Shown piece by piece: positions 1-7,403 of a stretch of DNA of 39,894 nt. The translations under genes were made by a program, and so were the position numbers. The stretch spans positions 1-39,894 of the forward strand of contig JAJRUI010000149.1 of assembly GCA_024277875.1 (NCBI GenBank), read 5' to 3'. The stretch's first letter is position 1. Every line of letters begins with the position of its first letter. Under the pieces are notes generated by a model. That model saw only the letters and a program-made list of their open reading frames with translations. It was not told where the DNA came from and ran no database searches. This stretch comes from Deferrisomatales bacterium. GTDB taxonomy: Bacteria > Desulfobacterota > Deferrisomatia > Deferrisomatales > Deferrisomataceae.

Positions 1-267
1 CTCACCGTGGACCTGGCGCGACCGGTGCTGCCCATCCGGGAGATCCTGGCCCTCCAGGTGGGCGACCTGATCCCCCTCGGCCAGGAGACCGGCGCACCCG
101 TGACGGTGTCCGTGGAGGGACGGCCCAAGTTCCGCGCCCGTTTTGGCGCGCGCAAAGGACGGCGCGCGGTCCGGATCCTGGCCCCCATCGAGGAGAGGGA
201 GCCCGACGAGGCCGGTGACGAGCCGGACGACTCGTTCGAACTCGTGCAAGGCGGGGCAGGGGCGTGA
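1..267 (+). CDS. fliM: Flagellar motor switch protein FliM, C-terminal part (5' truncated)
   Basis: The window opens inside this gene; only about 88 codons remain, ending in TGA. The visible part is a SpoA (surface presentation of antigens) domain: the run 'ILALQVGDLIPLG' followed by a V-x-V-E-G-x-P-K-F-R-A strand and a 'GRRAVRI' strand is the usual C-terminal fold of FliM that packs with FliN at the base of the flagellar C-ring. After the domain comes an acidic tail of about 25 residues. FliM receives phospho-CheY and controls rotor direction. A FliN/FliY-like gene follows 46 bases later in the same direction, the normal fliM-fliN order. A stand-alone SpoA protein cannot be excluded because the N-terminus is outside the window. 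Confidence 0.8.
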   Translation, partial: LTVDLARPVLPIREILALQVGDLIPLGQETGAPVTVSVEGRPKFRARFGARKGRRAVRILAPIEEREPDEAGDEPDDSFELVQGGAGA

Positions 268-313
268 CCCTGCGCACCCGCCCGGCCACCCCAACCCAAG
301 GCCAAGGCCCGCA

Positions 314-1324
314 ATGTCCGACATCCTGAGCCAGGAAGAGATCGACCGTCTGCTCAACGCCACCGGCGACGAAGCGCCTGCCGGGGCGGTGGACGACCTC
401 AGCCCTGCCGAAGTCGAGGCGGTGGAGAAGGTCACCCGGGTTTTCTTCGCATCGGCCAACTCCGCGCTGGCCGCGATGCTCGCCGTGGACGCGTCCGTGA
501 CCGAGGGGATCGGCCAGGCCGTGGACCTGGCCGATCTGGCGGGCGAGAAGGGGCTTCTGGCCCGCTTCCCGTTCCGGTCCGGCTTCCAGGGAGAAATGGC
601 GTTCCTCCTCCGGCACCGGGACGCGGGGGTTCTCGCCGACCTGATCCTCGGGGGGGACGGGGCCGAGAAGGACGCGTTGGACGAATCAGACCTGGACGCC
701 CTGAAGGAAGCCCTGACCCAGGTGGCCGGCAGCGGCGCCCCGACCATCTCCGCCACCCTGGGCCGGGAGGTGGGCTTCGCCACCCCCGAGGTGGCCGAGG
801 TGGACGCGGCCCAGTTGACCGAGGCCCTCCCGTGGGGACACGCGTTCCTCGGCGTGGGCAGCATCAAGGTGGCCGACGTCCTCGACGCCCCGTTGCGGCT
901 GCTGCTCCCGGTGGAGGTGGCGCGGGAGATCGCGGGGCTGCTGTCGGCGGACGACGGCGCCGAGCAGCCCCGCGAGGACTCACCCGCCCCCGCCGCCGAG
1001 CCCCCCCCGACCGCAGGCGGGACGCAGCCGGTCCGGACGGCGGTTCCTACGGACATCCGAAACATCGACCTCATCCTCGACATCGAGGTGGAGGCCATGG
1101 TGCGGCTGGGGGAGGCCCGGATGCCGCTCAGGGAGATCCAGCGCCTGCGACCCGGATCGATCATGGACCTGGACAAGGACACCGAGGCGCTGGTGGAGTT
1201 GGTGGTCAACGACCGGGTGTTGGCCAAGGGGGAGCTGGTCGTGGTGGGAACCGATCACTTTGCGCTGCGGATCACCGAGATTGAAGCCCCCTCAGAACGA
1301 ATCCGAAAACTCGGCCCCTCCTGA
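314..1324 (+). CDS. fliY: FliY-type flagellar motor switch protein (CheC-like plus FliN domain)
   Basis: 336 residues from ATG 314; an upstream in-frame extension exists, but 'MSDILSQEEIDRLL' is the classic CheY-P-binding N-terminus of FliM/FliY. Residues about 35-215 form a CheC-like domain, then comes a Pro/Ala/Glu-rich linker (about 218-242) and a C-terminal FliN SpoA domain ('IEVEAMVRLGEARMPLREI', then 'LVELVVNDRVLAKGELVVV'). This is the FliY layout known from Bacillus and Thermotoga, where the CheC domain dephosphorylates CheY-P. The second CheC signature is recognisable as D-x3-E-x2-T-x22-P, so the catalytic Asn is Thr; the first signature has lost both Glu and Asn. The protein is therefore probably structural in the C-ring rather than a phosphatase. 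It follows fliM and overlaps the PilZ gene downstream. Confidence 0.85.
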   Translation: MSDILSQEEIDRLLNATGDEAPAGAVDDLSPAEVEAVEKVTRVFFASANSALAAMLAVDASVTEGIGQAVDLADLAGEKGLLARFPFRSGFQGEMAFLLRHRDAGVLADLILGGDGAEKDALDESDLDALKEALTQVAGSGAPTISATLGREVGFATPEVAEVDAAQLTEALPWGHAFLGVGSIKVADVLDAPLRLLLPVEVAREIAGLLSADDGAEQPREDSPAPAAEPPPTAGGTQPVRTAVPTDIRNIDLILDIEVEAMVRLGEARMPLREIQRLRPGSIMDLDKDTEALVELVVNDRVLAKGELVVVGTDHFALRITEIEAPSERIRKLGPS

Positions 1325-2081
1325 CGCGCCCCCCTGGGCCGCCGAGATCGTCCAGGCCAGGGGCAGGGTCGTGGACGAGGCCGGCGGCCCCGTGCTCGAG
1401 ATCGTGTGCGTGGACGTCCGGGACGGCCAGGTGCTGATGGTACCGGTCCGGCAGCAACGAGCCCTTCCGGACCGGGCGGGCGGACGCGCGGTTCTCTCCG
1501 TGCCCACCCCGACCGGGGTGTTGGTCCTGCGGGGTACGCTGGCAGGTCCAGCCCCGTTCCAGATCAACCGGGTGGCCCACCAGGGGTACCGGCTGACGGT
1601 CCGGCCCGACGGGGTCGACCGGATGAACCAGCGGGCCCACTACCGGGTGGCCGTACCCCTCAAGGGCGAGTGGGCGGTACTCGACCCTCTGCTCGACGCC
1701 GAGACCCTCGGCCGGATGCGGGCCGGCCGCCCCACGGGGGAACCCGCGACCTGCCTGGAAAGGGTCGCCGCCCGCCTGGAGAAGGCGCGCAGGCCCTGCA
1801 TCCTGTACAACCTCAGCCTGGGCGGGGCCCAGCTGTCGGTGGCCTCCCCTGCGCCCGCCCCCGGCCAGACGGTCGTCCTGGACATCAAGTTCGGGCCGGG
1901 GGAGTTCCTGCGGGGCCTGACCGGGGAAGTGCTCGAAAGCAGACCAGAGGCCGCGGCCACGGCGTTCGACGCGCGGGTCCGCCTGCGGTTCCTGGGACTG
2001 TCTGCGCGGACCGAGAGCGCCCTGTCCCGCCAGATCACCCGCCTGCAGGTCGAGCTGCTCCAGAAAGGGGTGAAGGTGTAA
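1281..2081 (+). CDS. PilZ-domain c-di-GMP receptor, YcgR/flagellar-brake type
   Basis: About 266 residues from TTG 1281; a TTG at 1260 is also in frame and no start has a strong ribosome site, so the N-terminus is uncertain. The N-terminal ~100 residues look like the small beta-barrel that precedes PilZ in YcgR proteins. The PilZ domain has the two expected c-di-GMP contacts: R-x3-R in 'NQRAHYRV' and N-x-S-x-G-G in '[10 protein letters not shown]'. An unusual insertion of about 70 residues, rich in Arg, Glu and Leu, lies between them. The start overlaps the end of the FliY gene, so the gene is translationally coupled to the motor switch, and a role as a c-di-GMP-responsive motor brake is likely by context. 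The 3' end overlaps the convergent ispDF gene by 47 bases. Confidence 0.75.
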   Translation: MKPPQNESENSAPPDAPPWAAEIVQARGRVVDEAGGPVLEIVCVDVRDGQVLMVPVRQQRALPDRAGGRAVLSVPTPTGVLVLRGTLAGPAPFQINRVAHQGYRLTVRPDGVDRMNQRAHYRVAVPLKGEWAVLDPLLDAETLGRMRAGRPTGEPATCLERVAARLEKARRPCILYNLSLGGAQLSVASPAPAPGQTVVLDIKFGPGEFLRGLTGEVLESRPEAAATAFDARVRLRFLGLSARTESALSRQITRLQVELLQKGVKV

Positions 2082-3237
2082 CGGCCAGGGCCACGGCGTG
2101 GGCCGAGAGCCCTTCCTCCCGGCCCTCGAACCCGAGCCCTTCGGTGGTGGTGGCCTTCACCGTGACGCCGCCAGGCCCGAGCCCCAGTGCTGCGGACAGG
2201 TTCCGCTCCATCCCGGCAACGTAGGGGGCCACCTTCGGCCGCTGGGCCACGAGGGTCGCGTCCACCCGCACCACCTCCCAGCCCCGCCCCCGGACCAGGG
2301 AGGCCACCCGCCGGAGCAGGTCCAGACTCGACGCTCCGGCCCACCGGGGATCGGTGTCGGGGAAGTGGCGCCCCAGGTCCCCCAGCCCGGCCGCGCCCAG
2401 GCACGCGTCGCACACCGCGTGGGCCAGCACGTCCGCGTCCGAGTGGCCGAGCAGGCCGCGGTCGTGGGGAACCTCGACCCCCCCCAGCACCAGGGGCCGG
2501 CCCGCGACGAGCCGGTGCACGTCGAACCCGTGGCCCACCGCCCACCCCCTGGCCAGGCCGGCCAGGCTCCGGGCCGCCTCCAGGTCCTCGGGCACGGTGA
2601 CCTTCAGGTTCCTGCCGTCCCCTGGCACGATCCGGGGCCGGCGGCCGAGGGCCTCCACGGCCGACGCCTCGTCGGTCACCGCAGCACCGCTGCGGCCCGC
2701 CTCTTCCATGGCGCGCTCGAGGAGCCCCAGGGGGAACACCTGGGGCGTCTGGGCACGCCACAGACCCGACCGGTCCACCGTGGCGGCCACCGCGCCGTGT
2801 TCGGCCCTCTTCAGGGTGTCCTGGCACGGCACCGCCAGCAGGGCACCGTCGGGCCGGGCCGCCGCGACCAGTTCGTCGAACCGGTCCACCGGCGGGAACG
2901 GCCGGACCCCGTCGTGCACGAATACCAGGTCGTCCGGGCCGCCGCCCCGGGCCGTCACGGCCTCCAGGCCGTTGCGCACCGAGTCCCGGCGCTCGGCGCC
3001 TCCCGGCACCACCGACACCAGCCCGCCGAGTCCCGCCCCCTGCACCAGGCCCCGCACCCGTTCCACCCGGTCGGCCGGTGCGGCCACCACCAGCCCCGCC
3101 CACCGGCCCCACCCGGCCAGGGACTCCAGCGTCCACACGAGAACGGGGCGGCCGCCCAGGTCCAGGAACTGCTTGGGCTCGGCCACCCCCATGCGCCGGC
3201 CCGCCCCCCCGGCCGGCACCAGGCACCAGACGTTCAC
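2035..3237 (-). CDS. ispDF: Bifunctional IspD/IspF enzyme of the MEP isoprenoid pathway
   Basis: 400 residues. The N-terminal half is IspD (2-C-methyl-D-erythritol 4-phosphate cytidylyltransferase): '[10 protein letters not shown]' with the downstream Lys of 'PKQFLDLGG' binds CTP, followed by 'VHDGVRPF' and '[11 protein letters not shown]'. From about residue 235 it is IspF (2,4-cyclodiphosphate synthase): 'GHGFDVHRL' and '[14 protein letters not shown]' carry the zinc-binding Asp and His residues, and '[13 protein letters not shown]' closes the active site. It carries out two non-consecutive MEP steps in the cytoplasm. I chose GTG 3237 because its first base precedes the upstream TGA in a 4-base GTGA overlap with a Shine-Dalgarno-like GGAG 9 bases away; GTG 3252 would add five residues. 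The 3' end overlaps the convergent PilZ gene by 47 bases. The carD-PIN/TRAM-ispDF order is a familiar cluster. Confidence 0.93.
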   Translation of the reverse strand: MNVWCLVPAGGAGRRMGVAEPKQFLDLGGRPVLVWTLESLAGWGRWAGLVVAAPADRVERVRGLVQGAGLGGLVSVVPGGAERRDSVRNGLEAVTARGGGPDDLVFVHDGVRPFPPVDRFDELVAAARPDGALLAVPCQDTLKRAEHGAVAATVDRSGLWRAQTPQVFPLGLLERAMEEAGRSGAAVTDEASAVEALGRRPRIVPGDGRNLKVTVPEDLEAARSLAGLARGWAVGHGFDVHRLVAGRPLVLGGVEVPHDRGLLGHSDADVLAHAVCDACLGAAGLGDLGRHFPDTDPRWAGASSLDLLRRVASLVRGRGWEVVRVDATLVAQRPKVAPYVAGMERNLSAALGLGPGGVTVKATTTEGLGFEGREEGLSAHAVALAVTPSPLSGAARPAGG

Positions 3238-4262
3238 CCTCGCCGTCTCCACACCCTCCGGCGCTGGCCTCCGTCCCCCGCCTCGCCGGCCTGGTCCTTG
3301 GGCCGGGCGAAGATCATCCGGCCGGCCGTGGTTTGCAGTACCGACGTGACCACCGCCCTCACCGACTGGCCGAGGCGTTCACCGCCCCCCTCGACCACCA
3401 CCATGGTGCCGTCCTCGAGGTATCCGACCCCCTGGCCGGGCTCCTTGCCCTCCTTCTGGAGGGTGACTTGCAGTTCCTCCCCCGGCAGGACCACCGGTCG
3501 CAACGCGTGGGCGAGCTGGTTGATGTTCAGGACCCGGACGCCCTGGAGCTCAGCCACCTTGGTGAGGTTGAAATCGTTGGTGACCACGGTGGCGTGGGTG
3601 GCCTTGGCCAGGGCCACGATCTTCGCATCCACCTGTTTGATCCGTGGGAAATCCTGGTCGGTGATCCGGACCTCGATCCCTTCCATGCCCTGGAGCCGTT
3701 CCAGGATGCTCAGTCCCCGCCGGCCCCGGGCCCGGCGCAGGGGGTCCGAGCTGTCCGCGATCCCCTGAACCTCGTTGAGCACGAACTGGGGCACCACCAG
3801 GGGCCCGCCGATGAACCCCAGGTCCACCATGTCTGCCACCCGGCCGTCGATGATCGCCGAGGTGTCCAGGATCTTCGGGCTCGAGCTGGCCGCCACCCCT
3901 GTCTTGCCCGGCCCGCCCCGGATCGCCCGGATGCCCCGGGCGCCGGCCAGGACGCCCAGGTACACCAGGAGCGCCCCCACGGCCACCGACGTTGACACCG
4001 GCCGGTCGATCAGGCCGAAAACGGGCCGCGCCCACAGGGCTGCGAGCAGCCCGCCCAGGGCCCCGATCCCGCCGCCCAGCACCACGTAGGGGGGGGCCCG
4101 CAGCACCATCTGCTCCACCAGGAACAGGCCCAGAAACACGATCGCCCCGACCCCCGCCCCCACCAACCGGGCCTGGGGCCACGACACGAAACCGGGGCCC
4201 GCCAGGATCCCGGCGGCCAGGCACAGGATCAGGAGAAGTATCCGAAAGGTCCTCGGCCGCAA
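3234..4262 (-). CDS. Membrane-anchored PIN-TRAM domain protein (YacL family)
   Basis: 342 residues starting at TTG 4262, supported by GGAGG eight bases upstream. Residues about 5-110 contain four hydrophobic segments. Then follows a PIN nuclease-like domain beginning '[13 protein letters not shown]', with acidic residues spaced as in PIN folds ('NEV', '[10 protein letters not shown]', 'VVTNDFNL'), and a C-terminal TRAM domain ('GEELQVTL...[18 protein letters not shown]'), a predicted RNA-binding beta-barrel. This is the architecture of Bacillus YacL and its homologues; function is not firmly established, though RNA binding or cleavage at the membrane is the usual proposal. It lies three bases downstream of carD and overlaps ispDF by four bases, so the three genes should be one transcript. 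Confidence 0.9.
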   Translation of the reverse strand: MRPRTFRILLLILCLAAGILAGPGFVSWPQARLVGAGVGAIVFLGLFLVEQMVLRAPPYVVLGGGIGALGGLLAALWARPVFGLIDRPVSTSVAVGALLVYLGVLAGARGIRAIRGGPGKTGVAASSSPKILDTSAIIDGRVADMVDLGFIGGPLVVPQFVLNEVQGIADSSDPLRRARGRRGLSILERLQGMEGIEVRITDQDFPRIKQVDAKIVALAKATHATVVTNDFNLTKVAELQGVRVLNINQLAHALRPVVLPGEELQVTLQKEGKEPGQGVGYLEDGTMVVVEGGGERLGQSVRAVVTSVLQTTAGRMIFARPKDQAGEAGDGGQRRRVWRRRG

Positions 4263-4265
4263 AGC

Positions 4266-4766
4266 CTACCCCTCCGACGCGGAGACGTCCTGGAAGGCCG
4301 ACAGGATCTGGGCCTCCGCCTGGCTCGCCTGCTGGCCCCGGGCCACCGCGATCTCCTGGCTGAGAAGCTCCATCGCGGTGTTGAGCATGCGCTTCTCTCC
4401 GTAGGAAAGATTCTTGCCGGTGCGCAGCAGGTACAGGTCCCGCAGCACCTTGGCGATCTCCACCGCCGAACCGGTGCGGATCTTCTCGCTGTACTCCCGG
4501 AACCGCCGGTTCCAGGTCTGGCTGTCGCTCACCCGCTTGCGCTGTTTGAGCACCTCGAACACCCGGTCGACCTCGTCGTCGCAGATCACCCGGCGCAGCC
4601 CCACGTCCCCGCACTTGGTGACGGGCACGATGATCGTCATGTCACGGTCCAGGATGCGCATCACGTACACTTCCATGTCCCGCCCCATGATATCCCGGGT
4701 CTCGATCGCGGTAATCTCCCCCACTCCGTGGGCTGGATAGACCGCTTTGTCGCCGACGTCGAACAT
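4266..4766 (-). CDS. carD: CarD/CdnL family RNA polymerase-binding regulator
   Basis: 166 residues from ATG 4766, with AGGAGG seven bases upstream. The N-terminal 'FDVGDKAVYPAHGVGEI' is the CarD/TRCF-RID Tudor-like fold that binds the RNA polymerase beta subunit; the C-terminal helical half ('RRFREYSEKIRTG', 'AKVLRDLYLLRTGKNLSYGEKRML') is the DNA-contacting domain. In mycobacteria and Myxococcus this family stabilises open complexes at rRNA and other housekeeping promoters. Its length and full-length similarity fit the single-domain CdnL/CarD type. It is the first gene of the carD-PIN/TRAM-ispDF operon, divergent from the DUF362 gene. Confidence 0.95.
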   Translation of the reverse strand: MFDVGDKAVYPAHGVGEITAIETRDIMGRDMEVYVMRILDRDMTIIVPVTKCGDVGLRRVICDDEVDRVFEVLKQRKRVSDSQTWNRRFREYSEKIRTGSAVEIAKVLRDLYLLRTGKNLSYGEKRMLNTAMELLSQEIAVARGQQASQAEAQILSAFQDVSASEG

Positions 4767-4837
4767 GTGTGCCTCCTGGCTGGGCGCGTTCTTAAGCGCC
4801 GGTGGTTTCGGCCCCCGGCCCCGCCCGGCCCGGAGGG

Positions 4838-4865
4838 CTGGACGGCGAGAGTCCGCTTGTACTAG
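4838..4865 (+). promoter_or_regulatory. Possible sigma-70-type promoter for the DUF362 gene
   Basis: In the 139-base divergent gap between carD and the DUF362 gene, CTGGAC (4838-4843) and TACTAG (4860-4865) are separated by 16 bases and end 40 bases before the ATG. The -35 match is weak. A heptamer GAGTCCG occurs twice around the -10 (4849 and 4864 regions); whether it is an operator is unknown. Confidence 0.3.
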
Positions 4866-4905
4866 AGTCCGGCGGCGGCGCTCCCGAACAGCGAGGAGGA
4901 ACCCG

Positions 4906-6018
4906 ATGCCGTCACCGGTTTACGTTGCCAACCTGCGCACCACCGTCCGCCGCAACCTGCTCGACAAGGTGGAAGAACTGCTCGTGCGGGCCGGGGTGGA
5001 GGGCCGCGTGCGCAAGGGAGACCTCGTCGCGGTCAAACTCCACTTCGGCGAACTGGGCAACACCTCGTTCATCCGGCCGGTGTTCGTCCGGCGGGTGGTG
5101 GAGGTGCTCCGGGGCCTCGGGGCCAAGCCGTTCCTCACCGACGCCAACACCCTGTACGTGGGCGCCCGCTCCGACGCGGTGGGCCACCTGGAGACGGCCG
5201 TCCAGAACGGGTTCGCGTACGCCGTGGTGGGCGCCCCGATCCTGATCGCCGACGGGCTCAGGGGCAGCACCGGGGTCGAGGTCCCGGTGCCCGGCCGCCA
5301 CTTCCAGACCGTGTCGGTGGCAGCTGCCGTGGCCCAGGCCGACGCGCTCGTGGCCCTCACCCACTTCAAGGGGCACGAGCTGTCGGGGTTCGGCGGGGCG
5401 ATCAAAAACCTCGGCATGGGCTGTGCCACCCGGGAGGGGAAGCTCGCCCAGCACTCAAACGTCGCCCCGAAAGTGAAGAAAAAGCGGTGCGTCGCCTGCG
5501 GGGAGTGCGTCCCCTGGTGCGCCCAGGGCGCCATCACCGTCGACCGGGTCGCCCACATCGACCCCGACCGGTGCGTGGGCTGCGGCGAGTGCATCCTCAC
5601 CTGCCCCCAGGAGGCCATCCAGATCCAGTGGACCGAGGGCCCCAAAATCCTGCAAGAGAAGATGGCCGAGTACGCGTGCGGCGCCCTGCACGGCAAGGCC
5701 GACCGGTCCATCTTCCTGAACTTCGTGACCCAGGTGAGCCCGGCGTGCGACTGTTATGGCCACAACGACGCCCCGATCGTAGGGGACGTGGGGCTCGCCT
5801 CCTCGCCGGACCCGGTGGCCCTGGACCAGGCGTGCGCCGACCTGGTGAACGCGCAAGCGGGCAACCCCGCGTCCGTCCTCAAGGGCGGCCTGGAGCCCGG
5901 GGCCGACAAGTTCCGGGCCGTCTACCCCGAGATCGACTGGTCGGTCCAGCTCGACCACGCCGAACTGCTGGGGGTCGGTTCCCGCCAGTACGAGCGGATC
6001 GAGATCGACGGCGGGTAG
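4906..6018 (+). CDS. DUF362 domain protein with two [4Fe-4S] ferredoxin motifs
   Basis: 370 residues from ATG 4906, preceded by GAGGAGGA. Residues 1-185 and the C-terminal ~90 form the DUF362 domain, with typical runs such as 'VAVKLHFGELGNTSFIRP', 'DALVALTHFKGHELSGFGGA' and 'SSPDPVALDQACADLV'. Inserted between them are two 8Fe-type ferredoxin motifs: 'CVACGECVPWCAQ' (the fourth Cys is followed by Ala instead of Pro) and 'CVGCGECILTCPQ'. DUF362-ferredoxin proteins are widespread in anaerobes and are probably redox or metallocofactor maturation proteins, but no reaction is assigned with confidence. A further Cys pair, 'SPACDCYGHND', is typical of this subfamily. It stands alone, divergent from carD and convergent with the glycosyltransferase gene. 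Confidence 0.85.
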   Translation: MPSPVYVANLRTTVRRNLLDKVEELLVRAGVEGRVRKGDLVAVKLHFGELGNTSFIRPVFVRRVVEVLRGLGAKPFLTDANTLYVGARSDAVGHLETAVQNGFAYAVVGAPILIADGLRGSTGVEVPVPGRHFQTVSVAAAVAQADALVALTHFKGHELSGFGGAIKNLGMGCATREGKLAQHSNVAPKVKKKRCVACGECVPWCAQGAITVDRVAHIDPDRCVGCGECILTCPQEAIQIQWTEGPKILQEKMAEYACGALHGKADRSIFLNFVTQVSPACDCYGHNDAPIVGDVGLASSPDPVALDQACADLVNAQAGNPASVLKGGLEPGADKFRAVYPEIDWSVQLDHAELLGVGSRQYERIEIDGG

Positions 6019-6127
6019 CCCGCGGCCGGCCCGCAGCGTGAGCGCCATCCCGGCAGCCAGGACCGCGGCGAGCAGCCCGAGCCACCACCCGGCCGTGCGA
6101 CGGCGGTTCCCCCATCCCACCACGGCC

Positions 6128-7264
6128 TCACAGTTTACCCCATAACCGGCCGGTCTTCAAAAAAACCTCGTCTACGAACCCGTCGAACGCCGGCGCCCGG
6201 CAGTCCCAGCCGTATCGCGCCACGGCCCGCCTGAGGGCGTCGGGATCGAGACGCCGCTCGGAACCGTCCAGTAGCCGGGCCAGCCGGCCGGCCAGGTCGC
6301 CTTCCCCGTCGTACAGGCACGGGCCGTGGAGTTGCCCGGGCAGGACCTCCGGATAGGCCAGGGCCCTCGGCACCAGGGGGTGGGCCCCGGCGGCCACGGC
6401 CTCCACCACGCTGATCCCGAAGTTTTCCTGGCGGGCGGTGCTCACCACCACGTCGCACCGGGCCAGCAGGGCCGTGTATGCCTCCCGGTCGGGCAGGTAT
6501 CCCCACTGGACGACCCGGTCCGCCAACCTCCGGCGCGCCTGCGCGAACACCCGGGGAACCCGGCCGAACGACTCCCCGGCCACGGCCAGCCGGAACGGCA
6601 CCCCCCGGTCCGCCAGGCGGCCGAGCACCCGGAAGAACAGCTCGGGCGCCTTGTCGTGCTCCCACCGGTGGTTCCACAGGACCACGGGCGGCCCGCCGTC
6701 CGGTGGCTGCCGGGGCGGCAGGTCAGCGAGTTCGACCCCCAGGTGCAGCACCCGCGTCTTGCCCTGGACGGCCTCCAGCACGTCCGTGGGCCGGGCGTCC
6801 GGCATCCGGCGGACCAGAACGCCCATGGCACGGAAGAACGCCTCCCGCTGGAACGCGCTGTTGAACGCCACGGCGTCGGCCGCGGCCGCGCTAGCCAGGT
6901 TGGTGAACGCGTACTGGAGGTCCCGTTCCGGCGCTTCCTCCCCGGGCCGGTCGGGGTACGCCGCCTGGTTCTCGTGGAAGTACAGCGCGGCGGGTACCCG
7001 GGCGGGCAACAGCGCGCGCAGGTGGGCCAGGTCCAGCAGGCCCGTTGCAAACACCAGGTCGACCTCTTCCAGCCGGGGCGCCAGGTCCCGGGCGAACCGG
7101 AACGCGGCACCCCGCATCCGCCACTTCCAGAACCGGGCCGGCAGCGAGAACACCTCGATCCGGTGGCGGCTGGCCGCGGCCCACCCGTCGGCGAACGCCC
7201 GGTGGCTGCCCCCCCAGAACGGCTCCACCAACGCGACCCGCAACGGCTTCCCGACTCCGCCCAC
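6128..7264 (-). CDS. GTDC1/QTMAN-like glycosyltransferase (DUF3524 plus GT4)
   Basis: 378 residues from GTG 7264, chosen because AGGAG lies five bases upstream and the protein core begins at once; longer in-frame starts up to 7348 add an unconserved basic stretch. The N-terminal half is the DUF3524 domain: 'PFWGGSH' (about residue 15), 'LPARFWKWRMRG', 'LYFHENQ' (97-100 HENQ) and 'AVAFNSAFQREAF'. The C-terminal half is a GT4-type nucleotide-sugar domain: 'WNHRWEHDKAPE' (about 197), 'QWGYLPDREAY' and 'STARQENFGISVVEAV'. These motifs run in the same order in human GTDC1, identified as tRNA-queuosine alpha-mannosyltransferase. The similarity is strong over the full length, but the bacterial substrate is unproven; a queuosine-tRNA glycosylase role is inference. 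It is convergent with the DUF362 gene and divergent from fadD. Confidence 0.85.
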   Translation of the reverse strand: MGGVGKPLRVALVEPFWGGSHRAFADGWAAASRHRIEVFSLPARFWKWRMRGAAFRFARDLAPRLEEVDLVFATGLLDLAHLRALLPARVPAALYFHENQAAYPDRPGEEAPERDLQYAFTNLASAAAADAVAFNSAFQREAFFRAMGVLVRRMPDARPTDVLEAVQGKTRVLHLGVELADLPPRQPPDGGPPVVLWNHRWEHDKAPELFFRVLGRLADRGVPFRLAVAGESFGRVPRVFAQARRRLADRVVQWGYLPDREAYTALLARCDVVVSTARQENFGISVVEAVAAGAHPLVPRALAYPEVLPGQLHGPCLYDGEGDLAGRLARLLDGSERRLDPDALRRAVARYGWDCRAPAFDGFVDEVFLKTGRLWGKL

Positions 7265-7341
7265 GGCAGCTCCTCTCGCCCGCCTCCCAGCACCTCCAGG
7301 ATACCCCACCCAGCTATTCCAAACACGGTTCCTTTTTGCCC

Positions 7342-7370
7342 TTGACACGGCGGGCCCCTTTGCCTAGTCT
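7342..7370 (+). promoter_or_regulatory. sigma-70 promoter of the fadD operon
   Basis: Perfect -35 TTGACA (7342-7347), a 17-base spacer and TAGTCT (7365-7370) as -10, ending 33 bases before the GTG start of fadD. It is one of the few AT-leaning stretches in this gap. The FadR-type palindrome begins six bases after the -10 and would cover the transcription start. Confidence 0.75.
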
Positions 7371-7375
7371 TCGCC

Positions 7376-7391
7376 GAATGAACGCTCATTC
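7376..7391 (+). promoter_or_regulatory. FadR (TetR-type) operator palindrome in front of fadD
   Basis: GAATGAACGCTCATTC is an inverted repeat with perfect 6-base arms (GAATGA / TCATTC) and a 4-base centre. It matches the operator described for the TetR-family FadR of Bacillus (TGAATGA-N4-TCATTCA core). It sits between the -10 box and the ribosome site, an ideal position for repression relieved by long-chain acyl-CoA. The TetR gene two positions downstream (9199) is the obvious candidate regulator. Confidence 0.75.
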
Positions 7392-7403
7392 AGGAGGTGA
7401 CCC

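Noticed and set aside
5455-6123. A 222-codon minus-strand frame starting right after the glycosyltransferase gene, with a signal-peptide-like first 35 residues
   Set aside because: After the short intergenic part it runs antisense through the DUF362/ferredoxin gene, where its sequence is only the mirror of conserved codons. Long antisense frames are expected at this GC content.
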